Below are positions 40,302 to 49,851 of a stretch of DNA of 64,000 nt, piece by piece. The notes under the pieces are model-generated. The model saw only the letters and a list, made by a program, of their open reading frames with translations, was not told the DNA's origin and searched no databases. The stretch's first letter is position 1. Every line of letters begins with the position of its first letter. Position numbers and translations under genes: made by a program. Source of the stretch: Streptomyces sulfonofaciens (lineage in GTDB: Bacteria; Actinomycetota; Actinomycetes; Streptomycetales; Streptomycetaceae); assembly GCF_014656295.1 (NCBI RefSeq), contig NZ_BNCD01000018.1, positions 1 through 64,000 on the forward strand. Reading direction: 5' to 3'.

Positions 40302-42773
40302 ATGGCGGGGCTTTCTACCCCTCAACAGTTTGACCACCCCTCGACCCTCGCAGCCGCAGTACTGACCGACGACAACCGCCTCATCGTGGTGGTCATCGGG
40401 ATTGTCGCCCTCGCCGCACTCGTCGTCGCAGGCATCCTGGTCCGCCAGGTCCTGGCCGCGGGCGAGGGCACCGACAGCATGAAGAAGATCGCGGCTGCGG
40501 TGCAGGAAGGCGCTAACGCCTATCTGGCCCGGCAACTGCGCACCCTCGGCGTATTCGCCGTCGTGGTGTTCTTCCTGCTCTTCCTGCTGCCCGCGGACGA
40601 CTGGAATCAACGAGCCGGGCGATCGGTGTTCTTCCTGATCGGTGCGGCGTTCTCGGCCGCCACCGGCTATATCGGCATGTGGCTCGCGGTGCGGAGCAAT
40701 GTCCGTGTGGCCGCTGCTGCAAGAAAGGCCACTCCCGGCGAAGGAGAGCCGGAAAAAGATCTCACCACCGTCTCGCACGAGGCAATGAAGATCGCTTTTC
40801 GTACTGGTGGCGTAGTCGGCATGTTCACGGTGGGGCTCGGTCTTCTGGGCGCTTCCTGTGTGGTGCTGGTGTACGCGGCCGACGCGCCGAAAGTCCTGGA
40901 GGGTTTCGGTCTCGGCGCGGCGCTGATCGCGATGTTCATGCGCGTCGGGGGCGGCATCTTCACCAAGGCCGCCGACGTCGGCGCCGACCTGGTCGGCAAG
41001 GTCGAGCAGGGCATTCCGGAGGACGACCCGCGCAATGCCGCGACCATCGCCGACAATGTGGGCGACAACGTCGGCGACTGCGCGGGTATGGCCGCCGACC
41101 TCTTCGAGTCGTACGCCGTCACGCTGGTCGCCGCGCTGATCCTCGGCAAGGCGGCGTTCGGCGACTCCGGGCTCGCCTTTCCGCTGATCGTGCCCGCCAT
41201 CGGTGTGATCACGGCGATGATCGGCATCTTCGCGGTGGCACCCCGCCGCGCCGATCGCAGCGGTATGTCGGCGATCAACCGCGGCTTCTTCATCTCCGCG
41301 GTGATCTCGCTGGTGCTGGTGTCCGTGGCCGTGTTCACGTACCTGCCGTCCTCGTACGCCGACCTGGACGGCGTCACCGACGCGGCGATCCATGCCAAGA
41401 ACGGCGATCCGCGGGTCCTCGCGGTCGTCGCCGTCGCCATCGGCATCGTGCTCGCCGCGGTCATCCAGCAACTGACCGGCTACTTCACCGAGACCAGTCG
41501 CCGCCCCGTCCGGGACGTCGGCAAGACCTCGCTGACCGGGCCGGCCACCGTGGTGCTCTCCGGCATCTCGCTCGGTCTGGAGTCCGCCGTGTACACGGCG
41601 CTGCTGATCGGGCTCGGTGTGTACGGGGCGTTCCTGCTCGGCGGTACGTCGATCATGCTGGCCCTGTTCGCGGTGGCGCTCGCCGGCACCGGACTGCTCA
41701 CCACGGTCGGCGTCATCGTCGCCATGGACACCTTCGGCCCCGTCTCCGACAACGCCCAGGGCATCGCCGAGATGTCCGGCGATGTCGAGGGCGCGGGCGC
41801 GCAGGTGCTCACCGACCTGGACGCGGTGGGCAACACCACCAAGGCCATCACCAAGGGCATCGCCATCGCCACCGCCGTCCTCGCGGCGGCGGCGCTCTTC
41901 GGGTCGTTCCGTGACGCGATCACCTCGGCGGCGCGCGACGTCAACGAGCGGGTCGGCGACGGCGGCCCGCTGAGCCTGGTGATGGACATCTCGCAGCCCA
42001 ACAACCTGGTCGGCCTGATCGCGGGCGCCGCCGTGGTGTTCCTGTTCTCCGGACTCGCCATCAACGCGGTGTCCCGGTCCGCCGGAGCCGTGGTCTTCGA
42101 GGTGCGGCGGCAGTTCCGGGAGAAGCCCGGGATCATGGACTACACGGAGAAACCCGAGTACGGGCGTGTGGTCGACATCTGCACCAAGGACGCGCTGCGC
42201 GAGCTGGCCACTCCCGGGCTGCTCGCGGTCCTGGCGCCGATCGCGATCGGCTTCACGCTCGGCGTCGGGGCGCTCGGCGCCTACCTCGCGGGCGCGATCG
42301 GCACGGGCACGCTCATGGCGGTGTTCCTCGCCAACTCCGGTGGTGCCTGGGACAACGCCAAGAAGCTCGTCGAGGACGGCCACCACGGCGGCAAGGGCAG
42401 CGAGGCCCATGCCGCGACCGTGATCGGCGACACCGTCGGCGACCCCTTCAAGGACACCGCGGGTCCCGCGATCAACCCCCTGCTGAAGGTGATGAACCTG
42501 GTGGCGCTGCTCATCGCCCCCGCGATCATCAAGTTCAGCTTCGGCGCAAGTGCCAACGTCGCCGTACGGGTGATCATCGCGGTGCTCGCCCTCGCCGTGA
42601 TCGTCGGAGCGGTCTTCGTGTCCAAGCGGCGCGGGATCACCGTCGGCGACGAGGACGACGAGGACGACGAGGACGGCACGTCGGGCGGTGCCGGCGGGAG
42701 CGGCAAGAAGACCGGGAAAAACGGGAAAGGCGAACAGGTGAACGAGTCGGCCGATGCGGCGGTGGTGTCGTAA
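40302..42773 (+). CDS. hppA: Membrane-bound proton-translocating pyrophosphatase
   Basis: An 823-residue membrane pyrophosphatase with about 16 membrane helices. Substrate loops are intact: KAADVGADLVGKVEQGIPEDDPRN, DNVGDNVGDCAGMAADLFES, SDNAQGIAEMSG, and GDTVGDPFKDTAGPA. It pumps H+ using pyrophosphate. The segment GNTTKAIT has Lys and Thr at the positions (460/463 in the usual numbering) that distinguish the potassium-independent class. The C-terminus ends in an acidic stretch (DEDDEDDED) and a Gly/Lys tail after the last helix, which is low complexity. S. coelicolor SCO3547 is the counterpart I recall. Confidence 0.97.
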   Translation: MAGLSTPQQFDHPSTLAAAVLTDDNRLIVVVIGIVALAALVVAGILVRQVLAAGEGTDSMKKIAAAVQEGANAYLARQLRTLGVFAVVVFFLLFLLPADDWNQRAGRSVFFLIGAAFSAATGYIGMWLAVRSNVRVAAAARKATPGEGEPEKDLTTVSHEAMKIAFRTGGVVGMFTVGLGLLGASCVVLVYAADAPKVLEGFGLGAALIAMFMRVGGGIFTKAADVGADLVGKVEQGIPEDDPRNAATIADNVGDNVGDCAGMAADLFESYAVTLVAALILGKAAFGDSGLAFPLIVPAIGVITAMIGIFAVAPRRADRSGMSAINRGFFISAVISLVLVSVAVFTYLPSSYADLDGVTDAAIHAKNGDPRVLAVVAVAIGIVLAAVIQQLTGYFTETSRRPVRDVGKTSLTGPATVVLSGISLGLESAVYTALLIGLGVYGAFLLGGTSIMLALFAVALAGTGLLTTVGVIVAMDTFGPVSDNAQGIAEMSGDVEGAGAQVLTDLDAVGNTTKAITKGIAIATAVLAAAALFGSFRDAITSAARDVNERVGDGGPLSLVMDISQPNNLVGLIAGAAVVFLFSGLAINAVSRSAGAVVFEVRRQFREKPGIMDYTEKPEYGRVVDICTKDALRELATPGLLAVLAPIAIGFTLGVGALGAYLAGAIGTGTLMAVFLANSGGAWDNAKKLVEDGHHGGKGSEAHAATVIGDTVGDPFKDTAGPAINPLLKVMNLVALLIAPAIIKFSFGASANVAVRVIIAVLALAVIVGAVFVSKRRGITVGDEDDEDDEDGTSGGAGGSGKKTGKNGKGEQVNESADAAVVS

Positions 42774-42800
42774 CGGGGGGCGGACCAAAGTCCGTTCACG

Positions 42801-42839
42801 ACGGGCGGGCAGCACACAGCATGGGTGCTGCCCGCCCGT
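42801..42839 (+). terminator. Strong hairpin terminator after hppA
   Basis: ACGGGCGGGCAGCAC (42801-42815) is perfectly complementary to 42825-42839, giving a 15-bp GC-rich stem with a 9-nt loop, 28 bp after the hppA stop. It is followed by TTCGCG, not a U run. The rest of the gap to 43237 has direct repeats of GCTCCAGCGGCCGGG (about 42860-42895) and of CAACCG-GTCACCCCCGC (about 42915-42955), with no gene. Confidence 0.8.
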
Positions 42840-43237
42840 TCGCGTGTGGCGGCCGAGGCCGCTCCAGCGGCCGGGGTCGCTCCAGCGGCCGGGCCGCCTC
42901 CTCGGACGCCCCTGCAACCGCGTCACCCCCGCAACCGGGTCACCCCCGCGGCCGCAGCCACTTCCGCGCCGAAGCCGCCCCGAAGCCGAAGTCGGTCCGG
43001 GGGCCGTCCGCAGCCGACAGCGCGACGCGGGTGTCGAGGCCCTGGCCGCGGGCCCCGGCGCGCGGCCTCAGCGCACGCGACCGGCGTGACCGCCGCCCCG
43101 CCGCTCCTGGCGCCCGTGAGTCATATCTCTCTCGGAGCAAAAACCACCAAGACCGCAATAGTTGGGCATTCGACCCATGGTCGTCACCCGTGCGGCGTGT
43201 ATGTTCCGGGGCCGGAAGCCATGGAAGGGGCCATCCG

Positions 43238-43801
43238 GTGAAGAAGAAGCTCGCAGCCACGCTGTCCGGTGGTGCGGTACTGGTACTGGCGCTCTCGGGG
43301 TGCAGCAACGGCAACAAGGACCTCGACGCCTGGGCCAAGTCGGTCTGTGACTCCGTGCAGCCGCAGGCCAGGAAGATCGGGTCGGCGAACGCCGCCATCC
43401 AGCAGCAGACCTCGGACACCAGCAAGCCCGAGGACGTGCAGAAGACCGACGCGCAGGCCTTCCAGGACATGTCCGACGCCTACGAGGCGATCGGTTCAGC
43501 CGTGGGCAAGGCGGGCGCGCCGCCCGTCGACGGTGGCGACAAGAAGCAGAAGGACGCCGTCAAGGAGCTCAAGGACACCGCCGCCTCCTACGCCGACCTC
43601 AAGAAGCAGGTGGACGGCCTGGACACCAAGGACCAGGCGAAGTTCGCGGACGGCCTCAACGACATCGCCACCAGCCTCGACAAGCTCGGCAAGAACGGCA
43701 ACGACGCCCTGGCCAAGCTCGAAGAGGGCGACGTCGGCAAGTCGATGGGCAGGCAGAAGACCTGCCAGAAGGTTTCGGCGACCCCGACGGCCGGCACGTA
43801 G
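43238..43801 (+). CDS. Small secreted lipoprotein
   Basis: A 187-residue protein with a lipoprotein signal: KKK basic start, hydrophobic core, and lipobox LALSGC with C22 as the lipidated residue. The mature part is helical and rich in Lys, Asp, Ala and Gln (DLDAWAKSVCDSVQPQARKI, ADLKKQVDGLDTKDQ), with two further cysteines (in SVCDS and KTCQKV) that may pair. It probably forms a helical bundle on the outer membrane face. No function is known. GTG 43238 has GGAAGGGG about 8 bp upstream. Located between hppA and the methyltransferase as in S. coelicolor (recalled). Confidence 0.88.
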   Translation: MKKKLAATLSGGAVLVLALSGCSNGNKDLDAWAKSVCDSVQPQARKIGSANAAIQQQTSDTSKPEDVQKTDAQAFQDMSDAYEAIGSAVGKAGAPPVDGGDKKQKDAVKELKDTAASYADLKKQVDGLDTKDQAKFADGLNDIATSLDKLGKNGNDALAKLEEGDVGKSMGRQKTCQKVSATPTAGT

Positions 43802-44213
43802 GCACGCCGGGGGCGGCGACTGCCCGGCGGGCTGCCGGGAAGACCGGCAAGCGGCTCGCGGCACCCGTGCGCCCTGCGGTACCCGCACACCCCGCGGTAA
43901 CCAGGCAGCCGTGGCGCCCGCGCAGCCCGTGGCGCCCGCGCAGCCCGCGGCGGCCACGCACCCTGTGGCGCCTGCGCACCCCGCGGCGTACGGCACAGTC
44001 CGGAGGCGTGCCGCCCCGTCCCGGTGGGCCCCGCCGCGGAGGGCCCCGCCCTGTAGGGCCCCGCCGCGGAGGGGCCCCCGGAGGGTCCCCCGTCCCACAG
44101 GGCCGCCGCCCCCGCCCCGTAGGGCCGCCCGTCCCCGAAGGGCCGTGCCCTGTCCGGCCCGCGTGCCGCAGCCACGTCCCCGGGCGGATGGCCCGAGCGG
44201 ACACAATGGGCCT
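43802..44213. repeat. Intergenic region with about 18-bp degenerate tandem repeats
   Basis: About 410 bp. Between roughly 43860 and 43990 the word GTGGCGCCCGCGCAGCCC recurs head to tail (two near-perfect copies around 43911-43946, then degenerate ones with CACCCTGTGGCGCCTGCG). From 44020 to 44110 there are GGGCCCCGCCG-type repeats. No gene is supported. Confidence 0.7.
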
Positions 44214-45821
44214 GTGAGTACCACCCGCCCGCCGGGCCTGCCCCTGCCGCCCAGTTCTCCGTCGCCCGCCGCCCAGCAGTCGTCCGGACGCGCGACGGCT
44301 CCCGACCGCGCCACCGCACGGCTGCGGGACGCCCTCCTGGCCGTCGCCTTCACCGCCGACGGCCTCCTCGACCTGCTCGGCGCCGCCGCCTACGCGGCCC
44401 TGGCACGCGGCGAGACGGTGCCCGCGCTGCGGGCCACGCGTGGGGACACGCCGCTGGAGTCGGTCGTCCGCCTCTTCCTGCTCCAGCAGCCCGTGCCGCA
44501 CGCGCGCGTGGCGGACGTGCTGCCCGTACAGGACTGCCTGGAGGCCGGATGGCTCGCCCCGGCCGGCGGCGACGAGGTGGCGGCCACGGTGGACGTACGG
44601 CCCTACGGCGGCCCCGCGGGCGAGGACTGGTTCGTCGTCTCGGACCTCGGCTGCGCGGTCGGCGGCGCCTCGGGTATCGGCGGGCACGGCCGGCAACCGG
44701 ACGCCGACGTGGTGCTCGGCGTCGGCGGCGCCTCCACGACGCTCGCGCAGCTCACCGTCCGGACACCGGTCGCCGCCGCGCTCGACCTGGGCACCGGGTC
44801 CGGGATCCAGGCGCTGCACGCCACCCGGCATGCCGGCCGTGTCACCGCCACCGACACCAACCCCCGCGCCCTGCGCTGCGCCGCGCTCACCCTCGCGCTC
44901 TCCGGCGCACCGGCGGCCGACCTGCGCGAGGGCTCCCTCTACGCACCGGTGGGCGACGCCGGGTACGACCTGATCGTGTCCAACCCGCCGTTCGTGATCT
45001 CGCCCGGTGCGCGCCTCACCTACCGGGACGGCGGCATGGGCGGTGACGACCTCTGCCGTGCGCTGGTGCAGGGGGCGGGACAGCGGCTGAACGAGGGCGG
45101 CTACGCCCAGTTCCTCGCCAACTGGGAGCACGTCGAGGGCGAGGACTGGACCGACCGGCTCCGCTCCTGGCTGCCGCGCGGCTGCGACGCCTGGATCGTC
45201 CAGCGCGAGGTGCAGGACGTCACCCAGTACGCCGAGCTGTGGCTCAGGGACGCCGGCGACCACCGTGCGGACCCGGCCGCGTACACGGCGCGGTACGACG
45301 CCTGGCTGGACGAGTTCGAGCGGCGCAAGGCCAAGGCCGTCGGCTTCGGCTGGATCACCCTGCACAGGACCGACGCGGCGGCGCCTTCCGTCACGGTGGA
45401 GGAGTGGCCGCACCCCGTCGAGCAGCCCCTCGGCGAGACCGTGCGGGACCACTTCCGCCGCCAGGCCTACCTCGCGTCCCATGACGACGCCGCGCTGCTG
45501 GAAGCACACTTCCGGCTCGCCGACGAGATCGTCCAGGAGCAGATCGGCCTGCCCGGCGCCGAGGACCCCGAGCACGTCGTGCTGCGCCAGCACCGCGGGA
45601 TGCGCAGGGCCACCAAGGTCGACACGGTCGGCGCCGGATTCGCCGGGGTCTGCGACGGCTCGCTGGGCGCGGGACGGATCCTGGACGCGATCGCCCAGCT
45701 CGTCGGCGAGGACCCGGTACTGCTGCGGGACCGCATCCCCGCCCAGATCCGCCTGCTGATCGAACAGGGCTTCCTGGAGCCCGCCCCGCAGCCCGGCGGC
45801 GACCGGGACCCGCTTCCCTAG
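44214..45821 (+). CDS. Class I SAM-dependent methyltransferase
   Basis: A 535-residue protein. The central Rossmann methyltransferase domain has motif I ALDLGTGSGIQALHA, ATDTNPRALRCA for the acidic loop, and the catalytic-type SNPPFVISP (N-P-P-F), as in HemK/RlmG-like N- or glutamine methyltransferases. An N-terminal domain of about 190 residues and a C-terminal domain of about 150 residues with KVDTVGAGFAGVCDGSLGAG flank it. The target is unknown; NPPF points to an amino-nitrogen acceptor in protein, RNA or DNA. GTG 44214 is chosen since homology starts close by. Confidence 0.9.
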   Translation: MSTTRPPGLPLPPSSPSPAAQQSSGRATAPDRATARLRDALLAVAFTADGLLDLLGAAAYAALARGETVPALRATRGDTPLESVVRLFLLQQPVPHARVADVLPVQDCLEAGWLAPAGGDEVAATVDVRPYGGPAGEDWFVVSDLGCAVGGASGIGGHGRQPDADVVLGVGGASTTLAQLTVRTPVAAALDLGTGSGIQALHATRHAGRVTATDTNPRALRCAALTLALSGAPAADLREGSLYAPVGDAGYDLIVSNPPFVISPGARLTYRDGGMGGDDLCRALVQGAGQRLNEGGYAQFLANWEHVEGEDWTDRLRSWLPRGCDAWIVQREVQDVTQYAELWLRDAGDHRADPAAYTARYDAWLDEFERRKAKAVGFGWITLHRTDAAAPSVTVEEWPHPVEQPLGETVRDHFRRQAYLASHDDAALLEAHFRLADEIVQEQIGLPGAEDPEHVVLRQHRGMRRATKVDTVGAGFAGVCDGSLGAGRILDAIAQLVGEDPVLLRDRIPAQIRLLIEQGFLEPAPQPGGDRDPLP

Positions 45822-46363
45822 GGCGGCGGGCCGCCGCGAGCGGAGGGCGACCCGGGACCCGCCCTCCCCCGGGACCCGCCCCGCCCTCCCCGGGAGCCGC
45901 CGGCCGCCGCGAACGGCGCCCGTCGACCTCCCTGGGAGGCCGTTCCATGCCCGGGGAGGCCATTTTGTACGGGGCCCTCCCGAGTCGCCCGCCGGATCGG
46001 CAGGGAGCGTCCGCAGCCGGGGGCGCCCGCAGCCGGGCGCGACGGCACCGGGCGCCGCCCCGGTCGCACCGCCCCGGTCGCACCGCCCGAGCCGCCCCGA
46101 GCCGCCCCACGGCGCCGACCCCGCCGCTCGCGCCACCCTCCGTTCACTCCCGGTTCTTCCCCCGGTCGTACGCGCGTGTCAGCCTCCGACCCTCGGTACC
46201 GGGCGAGCCCACAGGTACCCCGAGGAGGGCCCGGGAGGGCCGTGCGGAGGCCCCGGGCGGACGGCGGGCCCGGTAGGGCGGTCCCGGGCGGCCGGGAGCT
46301 CCGGCGGCGGGCCGGCGCGCCGGACGGGCCCCCGGCAGAGGTGGGCGGGGAGGCGGCACGGAG
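45822..46363. other. Intergenic region, GC-rich low complexity
   Basis: About 540 bp between the methyltransferase and the small membrane protein. The first 100 bp repeats CCGGGACCCGCCC and CCTCCCCGGGA-type words; 46010-46130 repeats CGCACCGCCCCGGT-type words. No gene or clear terminator seen. Confidence 0.5.
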
Positions 46364-46561
46364 ATGGAGAGCGTTCCCGCGGTCTTCGCGGGCGTGGTGT
46401 TCACGCTGTTCGGAGCGGCGCTGCTGGTGTGGACGGCGATGCGGCTGCGGCACGGCGAACCCGTCGCGGAAGGTGTGAATCCCATCGCATCGGCCACCGT
46501 CGCGACGCTCGCGGGCGTGGCCGCGGTGTCCCTCGGCTTCTGGTGCCTGAGCCGCATCTGA
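46364..46561 (+). CDS. Small two-helix membrane protein
   Basis: A 65-residue protein with two hydrophobic helices (about 6-24 and 43-62) joined by a short polar loop (RLRHGEPVAEGVNPIAS). ATG 46364 is preceded by GGAGGCGGCACGGAG. The position, directly upstream of topA, matches a conserved small ORF I recall from Streptomyces. No function known. Confidence 0.75.
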   Translation: MESVPAVFAGVVFTLFGAALLVWTAMRLRHGEPVAEGVNPIASATVATLAGVAAVSLGFWCLSRI

Positions 46562-46699
46562 ACTCGGCATAGGCCACCGCCCGCGGGTAACTGAGAGGTG
46601 ACGCTCCGCATAACGGCGAATCGGCAGGTCGTCGCTCCGGGCGGCAGGAACAGCGGAAGTCGGGTTACCGTTCGAGTGGCCGTTGCGGGCTTTTCCCGT

Positions 46700-46705
46700 T
46701 TGACA
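46700..46705 (+). promoter_or_regulatory. Possible minus-35 box of topA
   Basis: TTGACA at 46700-46705 is a perfect minus-35 consensus, rare in this GC-rich sequence, 77 bp upstream of the topA start. A matching minus-10 is not clear (GTCACA at 46723-46728 at 17-bp spacing is weak). topA promoters in Streptomyces respond to supercoiling; that is known biology, not visible here. Confidence 0.3.
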
Positions 46706-46781
46706 CGGGGGCGGGAGGTACCGTCACACTCCGCAGCGTCAGCAGATGTCCACCGAGCGTCGACCGGAGAGAAGAGCGAAG

Positions 46782-49565
46782 TTGTCCCCGACCAGCGAGA
46801 CCGCACAGGGCGGCCGCCGACTCGTCATCGTCGAGTCGCCTGCCAAGGCGAAGACGATCAAGGGCTATCTCGGGCCCGGATACATCGTCGAGGCGAGTGT
46901 CGGGCACATCCGTGACCTCCCCAACGGTGCCGCGGAGGTCCCCGAGAAGTACACCGGCGAGGTACGCAGGCTCGGCGTGGACGTCGAACACGACTTCCAG
47001 CCCGTCTACGTCGTCAACGCCGACAAGAAGTCGCAGGTGAAGAAGCTCAAGGACCTGCTGCGGGAATCCGACGAGCTCTACCTCGCCACCGACGAGGACC
47101 GGGAGGGCGAGGCGATCGCCTGGCACCTCCAGGAGGTGCTCAAGCCGAAGATCCCGGTGCACCGGATGGTCTTCCACGAGATCACCAAGGACGCCATCCG
47201 CGACGCCGTCGCCAACCCGCGCGAGCTCAACAAGAAGCTCGTCGACGCCCAGGAGACCCGCCGCATCCTCGACCGCCTCTACGGCTACGAGGTCTCCCCG
47301 GTGCTCTGGAAGAAGGTCATGCCGAGGCTGTCGGCGGGCCGCGTGCAGTCCGTCGCCACCCGGCTGGTCGTCGAGCGCGAGCGCGAGCGCATCGCGTTCC
47401 GCTCCGCCGAGTACTGGGACCTCACGGGCACCTTCGCGACCGGTCGCACGGGGGACGCCTCCGACCCGGCCGCGCTGGTGGCCCGTCTGACCACGGTCGA
47501 CGGCAGGCGCGTCGCCCAGGGCCGCGACTTCGACTCCGTCGGGCAGCTCAAGACGGCGAACACCCTCCACCTCGACGAGGGGAACGCCCGCGCGCTGGCC
47601 GCCGCCCTGGAGCACTCGGCGTTCTCGGTGCGCTCCGTCGAGTCCAAGCCCTACCGCCGTTCCCCGTACGCGCCGTTCCGCACCACCACCCTCCAGCAGG
47701 AGGCCAGCCGCAAGCTCGGCTTCGGTGCCAAGGCGACCATGCAGATCGCCCAGAAGCTGTACGAGAACGGCTTCATCACCTACATGCGTACGGACTCCAC
47801 CACGCTCTCCGACACGGCCGTCGCCGCCGCACGCGCGCAGGTCACGCAGTTGTACGGCGCCGACTACCTGCCGGAGCGGCCCCGCACCTACGCCGGCAAG
47901 GTCAAGAACGCCCAGGAGGCGCACGAGGCGATCCGCCCCTCGGGCGACCGCTTCCGCACCCCGGCCGAGACCGGCCTCACCGGCGACCAGTTCCGGCTCT
48001 ACGAGCTCATCTGGAAGCGCACCGTCGCCTCCCAGATGAAGGACGCGGTCGGCAACAGCGTCACCGTGAAGATCGGCGGCCGTGCGAGCGACGGCCGGGA
48101 CGCCGAGTTCAGCGCCTCCGGCAAGACGATCACCTTCCACGGCTTCCTGAAGGCGTACGTGGAAGGCGCCGACGACCCGAACGCCGAGCTGGACGACCGC
48201 GAGCGGCGCCTGCCGCAGGTCACCGAGGGCGACGCCCTTGCCGCCGAGGAGATCACCGCCGACGGCCACGCGACCAAGCCGCCCGCCCGCTACACCGAGG
48301 CGTCCCTGGTCAAGGAGCTGGAAGAGCGCGAGATCGGCCGTCCGTCGACCTATGCGTCGATCATCGGCACCATCCTCGACCGCGGCTACGTCTTCAAGAA
48401 GGGCACCGCGCTGGTGCCCTCCTTCCTCTCCTTCGCCGTGGTCAACCTCCTGGAGAAGCACTTCGGGCGGCTCGTCGACTACGACTTCACCGCCCGTATG
48501 GAGGACGACCTCGACCGCATCGCGCGCGGTGAGGCGCAGTCCGTGCCGTGGCTGCGGCGGTTCTACTTCGGTGAGGGCGGCCCGGAAGGCGCCCAGAGCG
48601 CCGCCGCCGCGGGGAACGGCGACGGCGACCACCTCGGCGGCCTCAAGGAACTCGTCACCGACCTGGGCGCGATCGACGCGCGCGAGGTGTCCTCGTTCCC
48701 CGTCGGCAACGACATCGTGCTCCGTGTCGGGCGCTACGGCCCCTATGTGGAGCGCGGTGTGCGCGACGAGGAGGGCCACCAGCGCGCCGACGTGCCCGGG
48801 GACCTCGCCCCCGACGAGCTGTCCGTCGAGTACGCGGAGGAACTGCTCGCCAAGCCCAGCGGCGACTTCGAACTGGGCACCGACCCGCACACGGGCCGTC
48901 AGATCGTCGCCAAGGACGGGCGCTACGGGCCGTACGTCACCGAGGTACTGCCCGAGGGGACCCCGAAGACCGGCAAGAACGCGGTCAAGCCGCGGACCGC
49001 CTCGCTGTTCAAGTCGATGTCCCTGGACACCGTCACGCTGGAGGACGCCCTCAAGCTGATGTCGCTGCCGCGGGTGGTGGGCACCGACCCGGAAGGCGTG
49101 GAGATCACCGCGCAGAACGGGCGGTACGGGCCGTACCTGAAGAAGGGCACCGACTCGCGGTCGCTCCAGAGCGAGAACCAGATCTTCGACATCACCCTGG
49201 ACGAGGCCCTGGCGATCTACGCCCAGCCGAAGCAGCGGGGGCGCGCGGCCGCCAAGCCGCCCCTCAAGGAGCTGGGCGAGGACCCGGTGAGCGGGAAGCC
49301 CGTCGTGGTCAAGGACGGCCGGTTCGGGCCGTACGTCACCGACGGTGAGACGAACGCGACACTCCGGGCCGCCGACAGCGTGGAGGAGATCACGGCCGAG
49401 CGCGGGTTCGAGCTGCTGGCCGAGAAGCGCGCCAAGGGGCCGGTGAAGAAGGCGGCCAAGAAGGCGCCCGCGAAGAAGGCACCGGCCAAGAAGACCGCCG
49501 CCAAGAAGACCGCCGCCAAGAAGACCGCTTCGGCAAAGCGGGCGGCTCCGTCGAAAGGCGAGTAG
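46782..49565 (+). CDS. topA: DNA topoisomerase I
   Basis: A 927-residue type IA topoisomerase. The TOPRIM domain starts with LVIVESPAKAKTIKGYLG and contains DEDREGEAIAWH; the catalytic tyrosine lies in FITYMRTDST; SAGRVQSVATRLV and RPSTYASIIGTI follow. The C-terminus carries four actinobacterial GRYGPYV-type repeats in place of zinc fingers and a Lys/Ala tail (AKKAPAKK repeats) that binds DNA processively. It relaxes negative supercoils and is essential in Streptomyces. The TTG at 46782 is chosen because homology starts with SPTSETA and GGAGAG lies 10 bp upstream; ATG 46746 would add 12 unconserved residues. Confidence 0.97.
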   Translation: MSPTSETAQGGRRLVIVESPAKAKTIKGYLGPGYIVEASVGHIRDLPNGAAEVPEKYTGEVRRLGVDVEHDFQPVYVVNADKKSQVKKLKDLLRESDELYLATDEDREGEAIAWHLQEVLKPKIPVHRMVFHEITKDAIRDAVANPRELNKKLVDAQETRRILDRLYGYEVSPVLWKKVMPRLSAGRVQSVATRLVVERERERIAFRSAEYWDLTGTFATGRTGDASDPAALVARLTTVDGRRVAQGRDFDSVGQLKTANTLHLDEGNARALAAALEHSAFSVRSVESKPYRRSPYAPFRTTTLQQEASRKLGFGAKATMQIAQKLYENGFITYMRTDSTTLSDTAVAAARAQVTQLYGADYLPERPRTYAGKVKNAQEAHEAIRPSGDRFRTPAETGLTGDQFRLYELIWKRTVASQMKDAVGNSVTVKIGGRASDGRDAEFSASGKTITFHGFLKAYVEGADDPNAELDDRERRLPQVTEGDALAAEEITADGHATKPPARYTEASLVKELEEREIGRPSTYASIIGTILDRGYVFKKGTALVPSFLSFAVVNLLEKHFGRLVDYDFTARMEDDLDRIARGEAQSVPWLRRFYFGEGGPEGAQSAAAAGNGDGDHLGGLKELVTDLGAIDAREVSSFPVGNDIVLRVGRYGPYVERGVRDEEGHQRADVPGDLAPDELSVEYAEELLAKPSGDFELGTDPHTGRQIVAKDGRYGPYVTEVLPEGTPKTGKNAVKPRTASLFKSMSLDTVTLEDALKLMSLPRVVGTDPEGVEITAQNGRYGPYLKKGTDSRSLQSENQIFDITLDEALAIYAQPKQRGRAAAKPPLKELGEDPVSGKPVVVKDGRFGPYVTDGETNATLRAADSVEEITAERGFELLAEKRAKGPVKKAAKKAPAKKAPAKKTAAKKTAAKKTASAKRAAPSKGE

Positions 49566-49633
49566 CCGCTCCGTCGAAGGGCGAGCAGCCGCTCTGCCGA
49601 AGGGCGAGTAGCCGCTCCGTCGAAGGGCGAGTA
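49542..49633 (+). repeat. Four-copy 23-bp array that includes the topA stop
   Basis: The unit at 49542-49564 encodes the last topA residues (APSKGE) and most of the stop codon. It is repeated head to tail at 49565-49587, 49588-49610 and 49611-49633 with one to three differences per copy; the core is GCCGCTCCGTCGAAGGGCGA. A fourth downstream start (GCCGCT) breaks off at 49639. A 23-bp period shifts frame, so downstream copies are not coding. The rest of the gap to 49851 has no gene. Confidence 0.95.
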
Positions 49634-49851
49634 GCCGCTGGTCGCGGGCGCGCCCACCCGCTGGACGGGCGGGCCGGCGTGCACGGGTCCGGTTGCGGGG
49701 CCGGCTGATCGGCCCACCCCCCGGCCGCGGCCGCCGGCGGCGCCGCACGGCGTGCGTCCCCGCTGGAGCCCTCGCGAGGGGGAAGACCCTTGGGACCGTG
49801 CAAAGCGCGGGCGAGCGTCGTGGTGTCGGTGGGGGCCGATAGGCTGGACGG

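Noticed and set aside
39395..40333. Long plus-strand open frames through the bldG-hppA gap
   Set aside because: They are Pro/Ala/Arg-rich in all frames, lack ribosome sites and cross the AT-rich regulatory island.
40185..42926. A 913-codon minus-strand open frame over hppA
   Set aside because: Composition (Asp/His/Arg-rich) is that of a reverse-complement shadow of a membrane protein gene.
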